NCBI GenBank assembly: GCA_902766345.1
Contig: CACXDK010000046.1
Coordinates: forward strand, 1 to 8,721
Source of the DNA: an uncultured Spirochaetaceae bacterium
GTDB taxonomy: Bacteria > Spirochaetota > Spirochaetia > Treponematales > Treponemataceae
Direction of reading: 5' to 3'
DNA: 8,721 nucleotides
The translations under genes and the position numbers were made by a program. Shown piece after piece: positions 1-6,537 of this stretch. The notes under the pieces were generated by a model, which ran no database searches, was not told where the DNA came from, and saw only the letters and a list, made by a program, of their open reading frames with translations. How positions within the stretch are numbered: the stretch's first letter is position 1; each line of letters opens with the position of its first letter.

Positions 1-489
1 GGATGGGAAGCATACATGATTACACGCCTTGACAGTGAGTTACTTAGAGCAGCTTCCAGCGAGCAGGATCTTTCTCTCTTTACTATCAGAATTCAAGATT
101 TGACTTGGTTTACAGATGAAGGAAAAGAAATTGCTGATTTAATCAAAAGCATTGTAAATTTCCCAGACTTAATATTTGAATATGAAACTGACGGATGTAC
201 CGCTATTCTTCCGAATACACATATTGACCAGTCCTTGAAAACTGCTGACGATTTATATACAGGCATAACAGAAATACTTCAACAATATGGAAATTCAAAC
301 AGAATCGGTATAGGAATATCTGCAAAATCGCTCAGAATGATTTCAGGAGAGCGTCTTGCAAATGAGTCACAGGAAGCTTTGCGTCACGCTTTCCAAGATG
401 AAAATTCTCCAATTGTTGCATTTAAAGTTAATCCGCAGAAATATCGGAATTTCCTTGCTGCTCAAGCAGAAGATGTGACAGAGTCTTGA
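1..489 (+). CDS. C-terminal part of a protein with a degenerate GGDEF-like domain (5' end outside window)
   Basis: The frame is open from the first base (GWEAY, then an ATG at 16), so the gene probably starts upstream and 16 is an internal Met; a true start at 16 cannot be excluded, but no clear Shine-Dalgarno precedes it. The fold pattern resembles a GGDEF domain: an opening helix (RLDSELLRAAS), a hydrophobic strand (DLSLFTIRI), a central hairpin at nt 166-213 (DLIFEYETDGCTAILP), a 'RIGIGIS' strand, a helix with EALRHA, and a closing 'IVAFK...KY' element. Where an active diguanylate cyclase has GG[D/E]EF, this protein reads ETDGC, so cyclase activity is unlikely. By family analogy it could bind a nucleotide or act as a dimerisation or signalling module; that is inference. 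It ends in TGA and overlaps the convergent TPR gene by 62 nt. The domain call is moderately sure, the function unknown. Confidence 0.7.
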   Translation, partial: GWEAYMITRLDSELLRAASSEQDLSLFTIRIQDLTWFTDEGKEIADLIKSIVNFPDLIFEYETDGCTAILPNTHIDQSLKTADDLYTGITEILQQYGNSNRIGIGISAKSLRMISGERLANESQEALRHAFQDENSPIVAFKVNPQKYRNFLAAQAEDVTES

Positions 490-1033
490 TTTCTTCGCGA
501 TTGCGTGGAAAAGTTTCCTTAAATAAAGAAAAGGCACTTGAAGCTTCTGCAGTTTTTCCATTCTGCAGAAGTATTTTTATATATTTGTAAGAAAAGTCAG
601 CATTATAAGGATTTTCTGCAGCTAGAGAACTATATATTTCTTCTGCCAGTTCAGGTCTGCCGCTATTTGCATACACAAACCCAAGCGAATCTTTTATAGA
701 AGAGTTACCAGCATCTTTTGCAAGGATTGCAGAAAAAATATATTCCGCCCTTTTCCACTCCCCCATCAATGCATAACATCTACCTATCTTATAATAAGCA
801 GAATCATACAGCTTGTCATATTCCATTGATTTTTCATAACACTCAATAGCTGCTGTATAATTTTTCTTTGATTCATATTTTTGTGCAGCAGAAAAGGCTT
901 CAATAGCCTCATTCTGCATAATTACTGTTTTCTCACCAGCAGGAGCAAGATGCCCTGAACTCATACACGAATTCAGGGCTATAAAATTAGTCAGACAAAA
1001 AAATATAGTAAAAAAAAATAATCTTTTCTGCAT
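428..1033 (-). CDS. TPR-repeat lipoprotein
   Basis: This 201-residue protein has a lipoprotein signal peptide: Lys/Arg at residues 3-4, a Phe-rich hydrophobic stretch, and a lipobox LNS|C with the lipidated Cys at residue 23. About four tetratricopeptide repeats follow, at roughly residues 43-76, 78-110, 111-144 and 146-178, with typical signatures such as 'NYTAAIECYEKSMEYD', 'AYYKIGRCYALMGEWKRAEYIF' and 'GRPELAEEIY'. TPRs form helical scaffolds for protein-protein contacts, so a periplasm-facing adaptor role in the envelope is likely; the partner is unknown. It is last in the ileS operon. Its ATG lies 2 nt after the TAA of the uracil phosphoribosyltransferase gene, and I see no Shine-Dalgarno ahead of it, which suggests translational coupling. 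Codons 6-8 form a run of nine T, with a second run of seven T just after. The 3' end overlaps the convergent gene at 428-489. Confidence 0.88.
   Translation of the reverse strand: MQKRLFFFTIFFCLTNFIALNSCMSSGHLAPAGEKTVIMQNEAIEAFSAAQKYESKKNYTAAIECYEKSMEYDKLYDSAYYKIGRCYALMGEWKRAEYIFSAILAKDAGNSSIKDSLGFVYANSGRPELAEEIYSSLAAENPYNADFSYKYIKILLQNGKTAEASSAFSLFKETFPRNREEIKTLSHLLLEQQGNSDISAD
544..580 (+). terminator. Candidate intrinsic terminator of the plus-strand gene, inside the TPR gene
   Basis: A perfect 9-bp inverted repeat, CTTCTGCAG (544-552) and CTGCAGAAG (563-571), encloses a 10-nt loop and is followed directly by TATTTTTAT. This is the layout of a rho-independent terminator for transcripts coming from 1-489, 55 nt past the stop codon. 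The same bases code on the minus strand for TPR residues around LLQNGKTAEA, so the repeat could partly be a codon-level coincidence. The stem is only moderately GC-rich and the U-tract is interrupted by an A. Confidence 0.5.
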
Positions 1034-1035
1034 AT

Positions 1036-2082
1036 TTACAGAGTGCCAAGAACAGTCTGTTCGATTTTACGCAACTGAGAACGATATAATCCTGCAATAT
1101 TAGAACCGTAATCAGCAATCAACTGCATGATATTACGAGGCATCTCACTGCTGTCCTGACCATTCAAACGATCACCAGCATCACCAAGTCCTGGCATAAT
1201 ATAAGCCTTAGAATTAAGAACAGGGTCCATCCACAATGTATAACAAGTACAATTTTCCAAAGCACGTGTAACACGAAGACTTCCCTTTAATGCAGAAATA
1301 ACATTGAAAAACTTGATGCTCTTAGGCTTTACTCCCTGTGCTTGAAGATATTTAACAACAGTAACCAAAGAACCGCCAGTAGCATTCATTGGATCTGCAA
1401 AAATCAAATCTTTACCATCCAAATCTTCAAAATTGAAATACGATTTCTTCAAATTAAGGATATACTGCATATCCGTTTCCTGACGAGAATCATCACGATT
1501 AATCTTAAACAAAGCAAAAGGTGTTACATAATCGTTTGAAGAATACTCTTCTATTTCCTTTGACATAATCATGCTAGGAAGCAATGCACCACGAAGCATT
1601 ACACACATAACAGAATTTCCAATCTTATCATCAATATCAGGAATCTTATGTACCGCATAATTCTGTACAGGGCTTGTAACAGGAGTTTTGACGATTATGT
1701 GATTCTTTTTATCAGAATGTTCATCTGTATATGCAAGACGGAAAAGCATTTCGTATGCACGCTGACTATAATACATAAACTCTGCATGCTCAGTCTTTAT
1801 ATCACGCAATTTTGAAATAACACGACTTGCTTCTGCATGAGCCCCTTCTTCTGTAACAAATGAATACACTTTGATATTAGGATGCTTAGCACAGATTTCC
1901 TGCATTTTATGCCCCATTTCATCAAAGCTTTTTACAATACTATCTTTATTAACAGGATCAAAATGCTTTAATGTCTCCTGATACATATTTTCAAGACCAG
2001 ACAAATCATCCTGATCTTCTTTTGTCAAATATCCATCTAAATCTTCTGCTTTTAAGACAACCTTTTCCTGTAAACTTTCCAT
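1036..2082 (-). CDS. upp: Uracil phosphoribosyltransferase with N-terminal extension
   Basis: Predicted to convert uracil and PRPP to UMP and pyrophosphate in cytosolic pyrimidine salvage. The PRPP-binding loop is DPMNATGGS at residues 230-238 (most family members have DPMLATGGS), and the uracil-binding signature is [13 protein letters not shown] at 296-308. A segment VMLRGALLP near residue 161 matches the family's 'ILRAG' strand. The protein is 348 residues, against about 210 for typical bacterial enzymes: roughly 130 residues are added at the N-terminus and 40 after the uracil motif. The extra N-terminal part is helical and charged and matches no domain I recognise. The start ATG is 3 nt after the upstream lipoprotein stop, with a strong GAGGAGG 11 nt before it. 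A related but specialised phosphoribosyltransferase is possible; assignment to the UPRT family is firm, substrate identity a little less so. Confidence 0.87.
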   Translation of the reverse strand: MESLQEKVVLKAEDLDGYLTKEDQDDLSGLENMYQETLKHFDPVNKDSIVKSFDEMGHKMQEICAKHPNIKVYSFVTEEGAHAEASRVISKLRDIKTEHAEFMYYSQRAYEMLFRLAYTDEHSDKKNHIIVKTPVTSPVQNYAVHKIPDIDDKIGNSVMCVMLRGALLPSMIMSKEIEEYSSNDYVTPFALFKINRDDSRQETDMQYILNLKKSYFNFEDLDGKDLIFADPMNATGGSLVTVVKYLQAQGVKPKSIKFFNVISALKGSLRVTRALENCTCYTLWMDPVLNSKAYIMPGLGDAGDRLNGQDSSEMPRNIMQLIADYGSNIAGLYRSQLRKIEQTVLGTL

Positions 2083-2085
2083 ATT

Positions 2086-3123
2086 CTACATCGCCTCCTC
2101 TATAACAATATCATCCTGTACTCTATAATGCTTACCAGTAATAGGATCTCTTGTAAACAAATTAACAATCTGACTCTGAGAAACTTCAACTCCAGAAACT
2201 CTCAAAATATCTTTACTTGGCTGTGTCAACGATACATCCATTAATCCGAATGACAGTTCCAGCATTGATTTTAACATGCCTATAGAACTTTCATTTGTAA
2301 CATGAAGATCCATTGTCATTGAATATATGTCATCTTTTACCTGAGTAATACTTCCATAACTATAATCTGTATCAGAAGTAATTGATGCACCTATCAAACT
2401 TCTTAAATATTGGCCAGGACGAGTTATATAAAACAAGATGTCATCACTTTCCTGTGAAATCCATCGGTTATACATAGTGTCCTCAGGTTCTGGGCGCAGT
2501 GCATATTTTTCCATGACAGGTGTTAAATCCTGTGCTATTGCAAAAATCTGCTGTGTAAAAAAACACAAGTCATAAATACATTCATCATGCGAATAATATG
2601 TAAACTCATTTGGATAGCGCAACTTCAAAGCCTGTTCGCTAGAAGTTGCAGTGTACGGAGTCTGTAACCATCCACTTTTTTTTGTAAATGTTGTTTTTAC
2701 ACCAATAGTAGGAATATTACCACTTGCAGCAGCTTCAAGACGGGATCGATCTTCTACAGTCCCAAGTCCAAAGTACAGCTTATCAATACGTTTTGCGATA
2801 AGTTTTGCATCTACTTCTGCAAGATTTTCTATTTCTTCCATTAAAAGTTCAATCGTCAAACTTTTATGCTTGTTTGCTGGAATAAACGTATAAATACTAA
2901 AATCACTACCAATAAGAGCCAAAGGATTTACCTCTGTCAATTCAAGGGGAACATACACTGGCTCTTCTTTTTTTTCGACTGGCGTTTGCTCTTCCTTTGG
3001 AGTAACAGGCTTTTGAGTCGTCGTACACCCAAAAAGCATTACGGCAATAAAAATGGCAGCAGAAAAAAATATTAGTCTTTGTATTAAACGAACTACAATC
3101 ATTTCTGCCGCCATTTTATTCAT
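2086..3123 (-). CDS. Treponemal-type lipoprotein of unknown function, encoded after ileS
   Basis: A 345-residue predicted lipoprotein. The signal peptide has Arg at 12 and 16, a hydrophobic core at 17-30, and lipobox LFG|C with Cys33. A Pro/Glu/Lys-rich linker (about 35-57) then leads to a globular part without a recognisable enzyme motif. Later segments such as 'ILFYITRPGQYLRSLIG' and 'SIGMLKSMLELSFGLMDVSL' alternate polar and hydrophobic residues and could be amphipathic. The start at 3123 is supported by AAGGAG 5 nt upstream; Met8 is a possible internal start with a shorter n-region. The gene begins 15 nt after ileS. From memory, Treponema pallidum ileS (Tp0452) is followed by Tp0453, a concealed outer-membrane lipoprotein with amphipathic helices that perturbs membranes. 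Homology to Tp0453 is a hypothesis from gene order and lipoprotein character, not an alignment. Confidence 0.85.
   Translation of the reverse strand: MNKMAAEMIVVRLIQRLIFFSAAIFIAVMLFGCTTTQKPVTPKEEQTPVEKKEEPVYVPLELTEVNPLALIGSDFSIYTFIPANKHKSLTIELLMEEIENLAEVDAKLIAKRIDKLYFGLGTVEDRSRLEAAASGNIPTIGVKTTFTKKSGWLQTPYTATSSEQALKLRYPNEFTYYSHDECIYDLCFFTQQIFAIAQDLTPVMEKYALRPEPEDTMYNRWISQESDDILFYITRPGQYLRSLIGASITSDTDYSYGSITQVKDDIYSMTMDLHVTNESSIGMLKSMLELSFGLMDVSLTQPSKDILRVSGVEVSQSQIVNLFTRDPITGKHYRVQDDIVIEEAM
2094..2101 (-). promoter_or_regulatory. Ribosome binding site of upp, inside the preceding lipoprotein gene
   Basis: AGAGGAGG on the minus strand, 11 nt before the upp ATG. It is built from the tandem Glu codons GAG GAG near the end of the lipoprotein gene (...I-E-E-A-M-stop). 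Ribosomes finishing the lipoprotein would pass over this site, so translation of the two genes is probably coupled. It supports the 2082 start. Confidence 0.75.
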
Positions 3124-3128
3124 ACATA

Positions 3129-3134
3129 CTCCTT
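3129..3134 (-). promoter_or_regulatory. Ribosome binding site deciding the lipoprotein start
   Basis: AAGGAG on the minus strand, 5 nt before the ATG at 3123-3121, in the 15-nt gap after ileS. It favours this start over the in-frame Met codons 4 and 8. Confidence 0.75.
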
Positions 3135-3138
3135 GTGT

Positions 3139-6100
3139 TTACTGTGCTTTAGAAACTGTAATTGACCAAGACAATGTATCAGCCTCAATAACAGTTGCAT
3201 TTTCAAGATTATCTTTCCAGTCAATAGAAACGCTTAAAGTTTCATTTGCAATGAATGATTTAAACATATCATAAGCCCCCTTAAGTTCAGGACTTCCACT
3301 AACCACAAGATTGATACGGTCTGTAATTTCAAAACCACTTTCCTTACGCAAGTTCTGGATGCCACGAACCAAATCACGAGCATAGCCTTCCTTACTCAAT
3401 TCATCAGTAATCTTTGTATCAAGACCAACAGTAAGAGTACCATCATTAATAACTTTAAGGTCATCCTTTTCAATACGGTCAACAATAACATTTTCAGTTG
3501 TCAAATCAACATTCTGACCTTCAACAGAAATAGTCAATGCCTTGCCGTCAAGAATTGCCGCAATCTGATCACCAGAAAGCTTTTCAATTTCACCTGCAGC
3601 AATCTTCATGCTCTTTCCAAGCTGCTTACCAAGAACACGGAAGTTAGCCTTTGCCTTATATTCAACAAGCTCATCTTCTCTTTCATGGAAGATAACTTTC
3701 TTTACGTTAAGTTCTTCGGCAATTGTGTCTTCCATGTCAGCAAGAACTTTCTTTTCTTCAATGTCACGTGTAACAAGAGCCACAGAATCAAGAGGCTGTC
3801 TGTTCTTAATATTGAACTGATTTCTAAGAGAACGTCCCATAGATACAGCCTTCTGAACACTAGCCATCTGGAATTCAAGTTTTTCGTCACGGAACTTTTC
3901 GTTGTATACTGGATAATCTGCAAGATGAACAGAAGGCTTATCCTGTTCAGTCTTTAAGTTCTGCCACATCTCTTCCGTAAGGAATGGAATAAATGGAGCT
4001 GCAACCATAGCAAAGGTACGCAATGCATAATACAAAGCTCCATAAGCTTCCATCTTGTCAGTATCATTACCGCTCTTCCAGAAACGACGGCGGTTACGAC
4101 GGATGTACCAGTTGTTAATCTGATCAATAAAAGCAAGCATTGGATCAATTGCAGCACTCAAATCATAATCATCAAGTGCAGCAGTTACATCCTTTATCAT
4201 CTTCTGAGAAACAGAAAGAATCCATCTGTCCAAAGGATTTACAGGAAGCTTATTGTCAAATTCATGCCCCGTACAAGTTACGCCATCAATATTTGCATAC
4301 TGAACAAAGAAGCTGTAGCTATTCCACAATGGAAGAATTATGCTCTTTATTACATCGCGAACGCCTTCATCGCTGTACTTAAGGTCATCTGCCTTTACAA
4401 CCGCAGAATGCATAAGGAACAGACGAAGAGCATCTGCTCCATACATATTGATAGCTTCTACAGGATCTGTATAGTTACGCAGACTCTTAGACATTTTGCG
4501 TCCGTCAGAAGCAAGAACCAGACCATTTACAATACAGTTTTCAAATGCCGGCTGATCAAAAAGATGAGCTGCAAGAATTGTAAGTGTATAGAACCATCCG
4601 CGAGTCTGATCAAGACCTTCGGAAATAAAGTTTGCAGGGAAATGCTTTTCAAAGTAATCTTTATTTTCAAAAGGATAATGCTGCTGAGCATAAGGCATTG
4701 AGCCAGATTCAAACCAACAGTCAAATACTTCAGGAATGCGGCGCATTGTGCCGTTACATTCAGGACATTTAAATGTAATAGTATCTACAAACTGCTTGTG
4801 CAGATCTTCTGGATACACACCGCTCAAATCCTTTAATTCCTGACGGCTTCCAACACATACAGTGTGCTTACAGTCAGGGTTATCGCACTTCCAGATTGGG
4901 ATAGGATTACCCCAGTAACGGTTTCGGCTTACAGCCCAGTCACGGCTTCCAGCAAGCCACTTTCCAAAGCGACCTTCCTTGATGTGTGCAGGCTGCCACT
5001 TAATCTTACTGTTTGCATTCAAAAGTCTGTCGTGATAATCAGCAACCTTTACGAACCAAGATCCAATACCACGGTAAATAAGAGGAGATCCACAACGCCA
5101 ACAATGAGGATAAGAGTGCAAAATCTGATCTTTCTTAACAAGCTTCTTTTCTTTCTTAAGACGCTCAATAATATCCTTGTCGCAGTCTTTTACAAAACGG
5201 CCTTCATAATCAGGAACTTCTTTTGTAAACTTACATTCATTATCAATCGGCTCAACATTAGGAACACCAGTTCCACGGAACACCTTATTATCTTCTTCAC
5301 CAAATGAAGGAGCAATATGAACAATACCTGTACCGTCTTCGGTAGAAACATAAGCTGCATTGAACATGCGGAATGCACCTTCAGTACACTTCTGGTTAGA
5401 ATCGGCTTCACAAACTTTAGCATCTGAATATTTTGCAAAATAAGGGAACAGAGGTTCGTAAGTTGCACCAATAAAGTCTTTTCCTTTGTGACGGTAGATT
5501 ATCTCGTAATCCTTTTCATCTTTGTAATAAGCTGAAAGGCGTGCTTCTGCAAAAATATAATAATCGCCAGAAGCCTTATCCAAAATCTTCACATAGTCAA
5601 TTTCTGGTCCCATACACAAGCCCAAGTTAGAAGGCAATGTCCAAGGAGTTGTTGTCCAGGCAAGGAAATATGTTTTACCGTTAGCCATGTCAGGATCATC
5701 AACACCTGCAGGAGCACCAGTAATCTTAAAGCGTACAGTTACAGTCTGATCATTTACATCCTTATAGCCCTGAGCAAGTTCATGAGTAGAAAGAACTGTT
5801 GCACAGCGAGGACAATACGGAAGAATATACTTTCCTTCGTAAATAAGACCTTTATCCCACAAAGCTTTTGCAACCCACCAGATTGATTCCATAAAGTCCG
5901 GGTTCATTGTCTTATAGTCATTATCAAAGTCTACCCAGCGTCCCATACGGGTAATCGTCTTACGCCACTCTGCTGTATACTTAAGGACAGAAGCTTTACA
6001 TTTATCGTTAAAATTGGCAACCCCGTATTCTTCAATTTCATGCTTTGAGTTTATGCCAAGCTCTTTTTCTATCAGGTTTTCAACAGGAAGACCGTGGCAG

Positions 6101-6357
6101 TCCCATCCAAAACGGCGCTCAACCTTCTTTCCCTTCATTGTCTGATAGCGTGGAATTATGTCTTTTATTGTAGATGGAATAAAGTGACCAAAGTGAGGAA
6201 GACCTGTTGCAAAAGGAGGACCATCAAAGAAAATATACTCCTCAGCGCCTTCTCTCTGAGAAACTGATTTTTTAAAAGTGTCATTATCCTTCCAGTACTG
6301 AAGGACTTCTTCTTCCTGCTTCGGGAAGTTAGCTTTCGGATCTACCGGCTTATACAT
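3139..6357 (-). CDS. ileS: Isoleucyl-tRNA synthetase, type 2 (eukaryote-like)
   Basis: Class I synthetase that attaches isoleucine to tRNA-Ile in the cytosol and edits misactivated valine. At 1072 residues it is full length for the type-2 branch. The HIGH-type motif is HFGH (55-58) within 'GPPFATGLPHFGH', and KMSKS is at 621-625. Other family blocks are GWDCHGLP (about 84-91), the editing (CP1) domain with 'TTTPWTLPSN' (235-244) and 'DGTGIVHIAPSFGEED' (341-356), cysteine pairs at 182/185, 419/422, 491/496 and 531/534 that probably bind zinc, 'EGLDQTRGWFYT' (580-591), and an anticodon-binding domain from about 707. 'GLPH.GH' and 'GKHEIEEYG'-like wording (here SKHEIEEYG) mark the eukaryote/MupA-like branch, and the C-terminal Cys zinc finger of E. 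coli-type IleRS is absent. It heads a four-gene operon. AGAGG (6367-6371) lies 9 nt before the ATG. No T-box leader is visible. Confidence 0.98.
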   Translation of the reverse strand: MYKPVDPKANFPKQEEEVLQYWKDNDTFKKSVSQREGAEEYIFFDGPPFATGLPHFGHFIPSTIKDIIPRYQTMKGKKVERRFGWDCHGLPVENLIEKELGINSKHEIEEYGVANFNDKCKASVLKYTAEWRKTITRMGRWVDFDNDYKTMNPDFMESIWWVAKALWDKGLIYEGKYILPYCPRCATVLSTHELAQGYKDVNDQTVTVRFKITGAPAGVDDPDMANGKTYFLAWTTTPWTLPSNLGLCMGPEIDYVKILDKASGDYYIFAEARLSAYYKDEKDYEIIYRHKGKDFIGATYEPLFPYFAKYSDAKVCEADSNQKCTEGAFRMFNAAYVSTEDGTGIVHIAPSFGEEDNKVFRGTGVPNVEPIDNECKFTKEVPDYEGRFVKDCDKDIIERLKKEKKLVKKDQILHSYPHCWRCGSPLIYRGIGSWFVKVADYHDRLLNANSKIKWQPAHIKEGRFGKWLAGSRDWAVSRNRYWGNPIPIWKCDNPDCKHTVCVGSRQELKDLSGVYPEDLHKQFVDTITFKCPECNGTMRRIPEVFDCWFESGSMPYAQQHYPFENKDYFEKHFPANFISEGLDQTRGWFYTLTILAAHLFDQPAFENCIVNGLVLASDGRKMSKSLRNYTDPVEAINMYGADALRLFLMHSAVVKADDLKYSDEGVRDVIKSIILPLWNSYSFFVQYANIDGVTCTGHEFDNKLPVNPLDRWILSVSQKMIKDVTAALDDYDLSAAIDPMLAFIDQINNWYIRRNRRRFWKSGNDTDKMEAYGALYYALRTFAMVAAPFIPFLTEEMWQNLKTEQDKPSVHLADYPVYNEKFRDEKLEFQMASVQKAVSMGRSLRNQFNIKNRQPLDSVALVTRDIEEKKVLADMEDTIAEELNVKKVIFHEREDELVEYKAKANFRVLGKQLGKSMKIAAGEIEKLSGDQIAAILDGKALTISVEGQNVDLTTENVIVDRIEKDDLKVINDGTLTVGLDTKITDELSKEGYARDLVRGIQNLRKESGFEITDRINLVVSGSPELKGAYDMFKSFIANETLSVSIDWKDNLENATVIEADTLSWSITVSKAQ

Positions 6358-6417
6358 GTTGTGAAACCTCTATGTTCCATTAAAATATTATGATAGAACA
6401 CTATAACATAATTGTTT

Positions 6418-6447
6418 ATTTTATTCCATACTTTGCAACATCGCCAA
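6418..6447 (-). promoter_or_regulatory. Candidate sigma70-type promoter for the ileS operon
   Basis: On the minus strand, TTGGCG (6447-6442) and TAAAAT (6423-6418) are separated by 18 bp. They match four and five of six consensus positions respectively. Transcription would begin near 6410, giving a 5' leader of about 50 nt ahead of the ileS ATG. The region is AT-rich, so chance matches are easy to find; this is the best pair I see, not a firm call. Confidence 0.3.
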
Positions 6448-6458
6448 AAGTCTATAAT
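6432..6458 (+). promoter_or_regulatory. Candidate promoter for the histidine kinase gene
   Basis: A perfect -10 hexamer TATAAT lies at 6453-6458, preceded by TTTGCA (6432-6437, four of six matches to TTGACA) with a 15-bp spacer that is shorter than ideal. Transcription would start near 6465, upstream of every candidate start codon of the kinase. It overlaps the candidate ileS promoter on the other strand, so the two transcription units could compete for polymerase. Confidence 0.4.
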
Positions 6459-6537
6459 TTCTGTTGCTTAGAACACAATTACGATGTATCATAAAGTCAA
6501 TATATATTTAAAGTTTATGATGAATTACATAAAAAAA

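Larger units (their letters stand above)
6394..6476. repeat. Pair of 8-bp direct repeats TAGAACAC in the divergent intergenic region
   Basis: TAGAACAC occurs at 6394-6401 and again at 6469-6476, 75 bp apart start to start, about seven helical turns. The copies flank both candidate promoters. An opposite-facing TGTTC lies at 6373-6377. They could be half-sites for a regulator of the two divergent transcripts, but an 8-bp repeat in AT-rich DNA may be chance. The rest of the 180-bp gap shows no RNA gene or riboswitch that I can recognise. Confidence 0.3.

Noticed and set aside
329..353. Inverted repeat CGCTC/GAGCG as terminator of the minus-strand operon
   Set aside because: The stem is only 5 bp with a 15-nt loop and a poor U-tract (ATTTTG on the minus strand); I could not find a convincing terminator for this operon.
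381..389. Palindrome GCGTCACGC as a possible regulatory site
   Set aside because: It lies within coding sequence near the 3' end of the GGDEF-like gene, is short and occurs once.
546..622. Three copies of TTCTGCAG as a possible repeat element
   Set aside because: They correspond to recurring Leu-Gln/Ala-Glu-type codons on the TPR coding strand, and two of them form the hairpin already listed; no wider repeat unit surrounds them.
4264..4701. 145-codon plus-strand open frame inside ileS
   Set aside because: It is antisense to conserved ileS sequence including KMSKS, with composition typical of a shadow frame; several similar ones occur along ileS.
6358..6410. T-box or other riboswitch leader for ileS
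   Set aside because: The possible leader is only about 50 nt, with no T-box core sequence and no terminator/antiterminator pair; T-boxes are also mainly a Firmicutes device.
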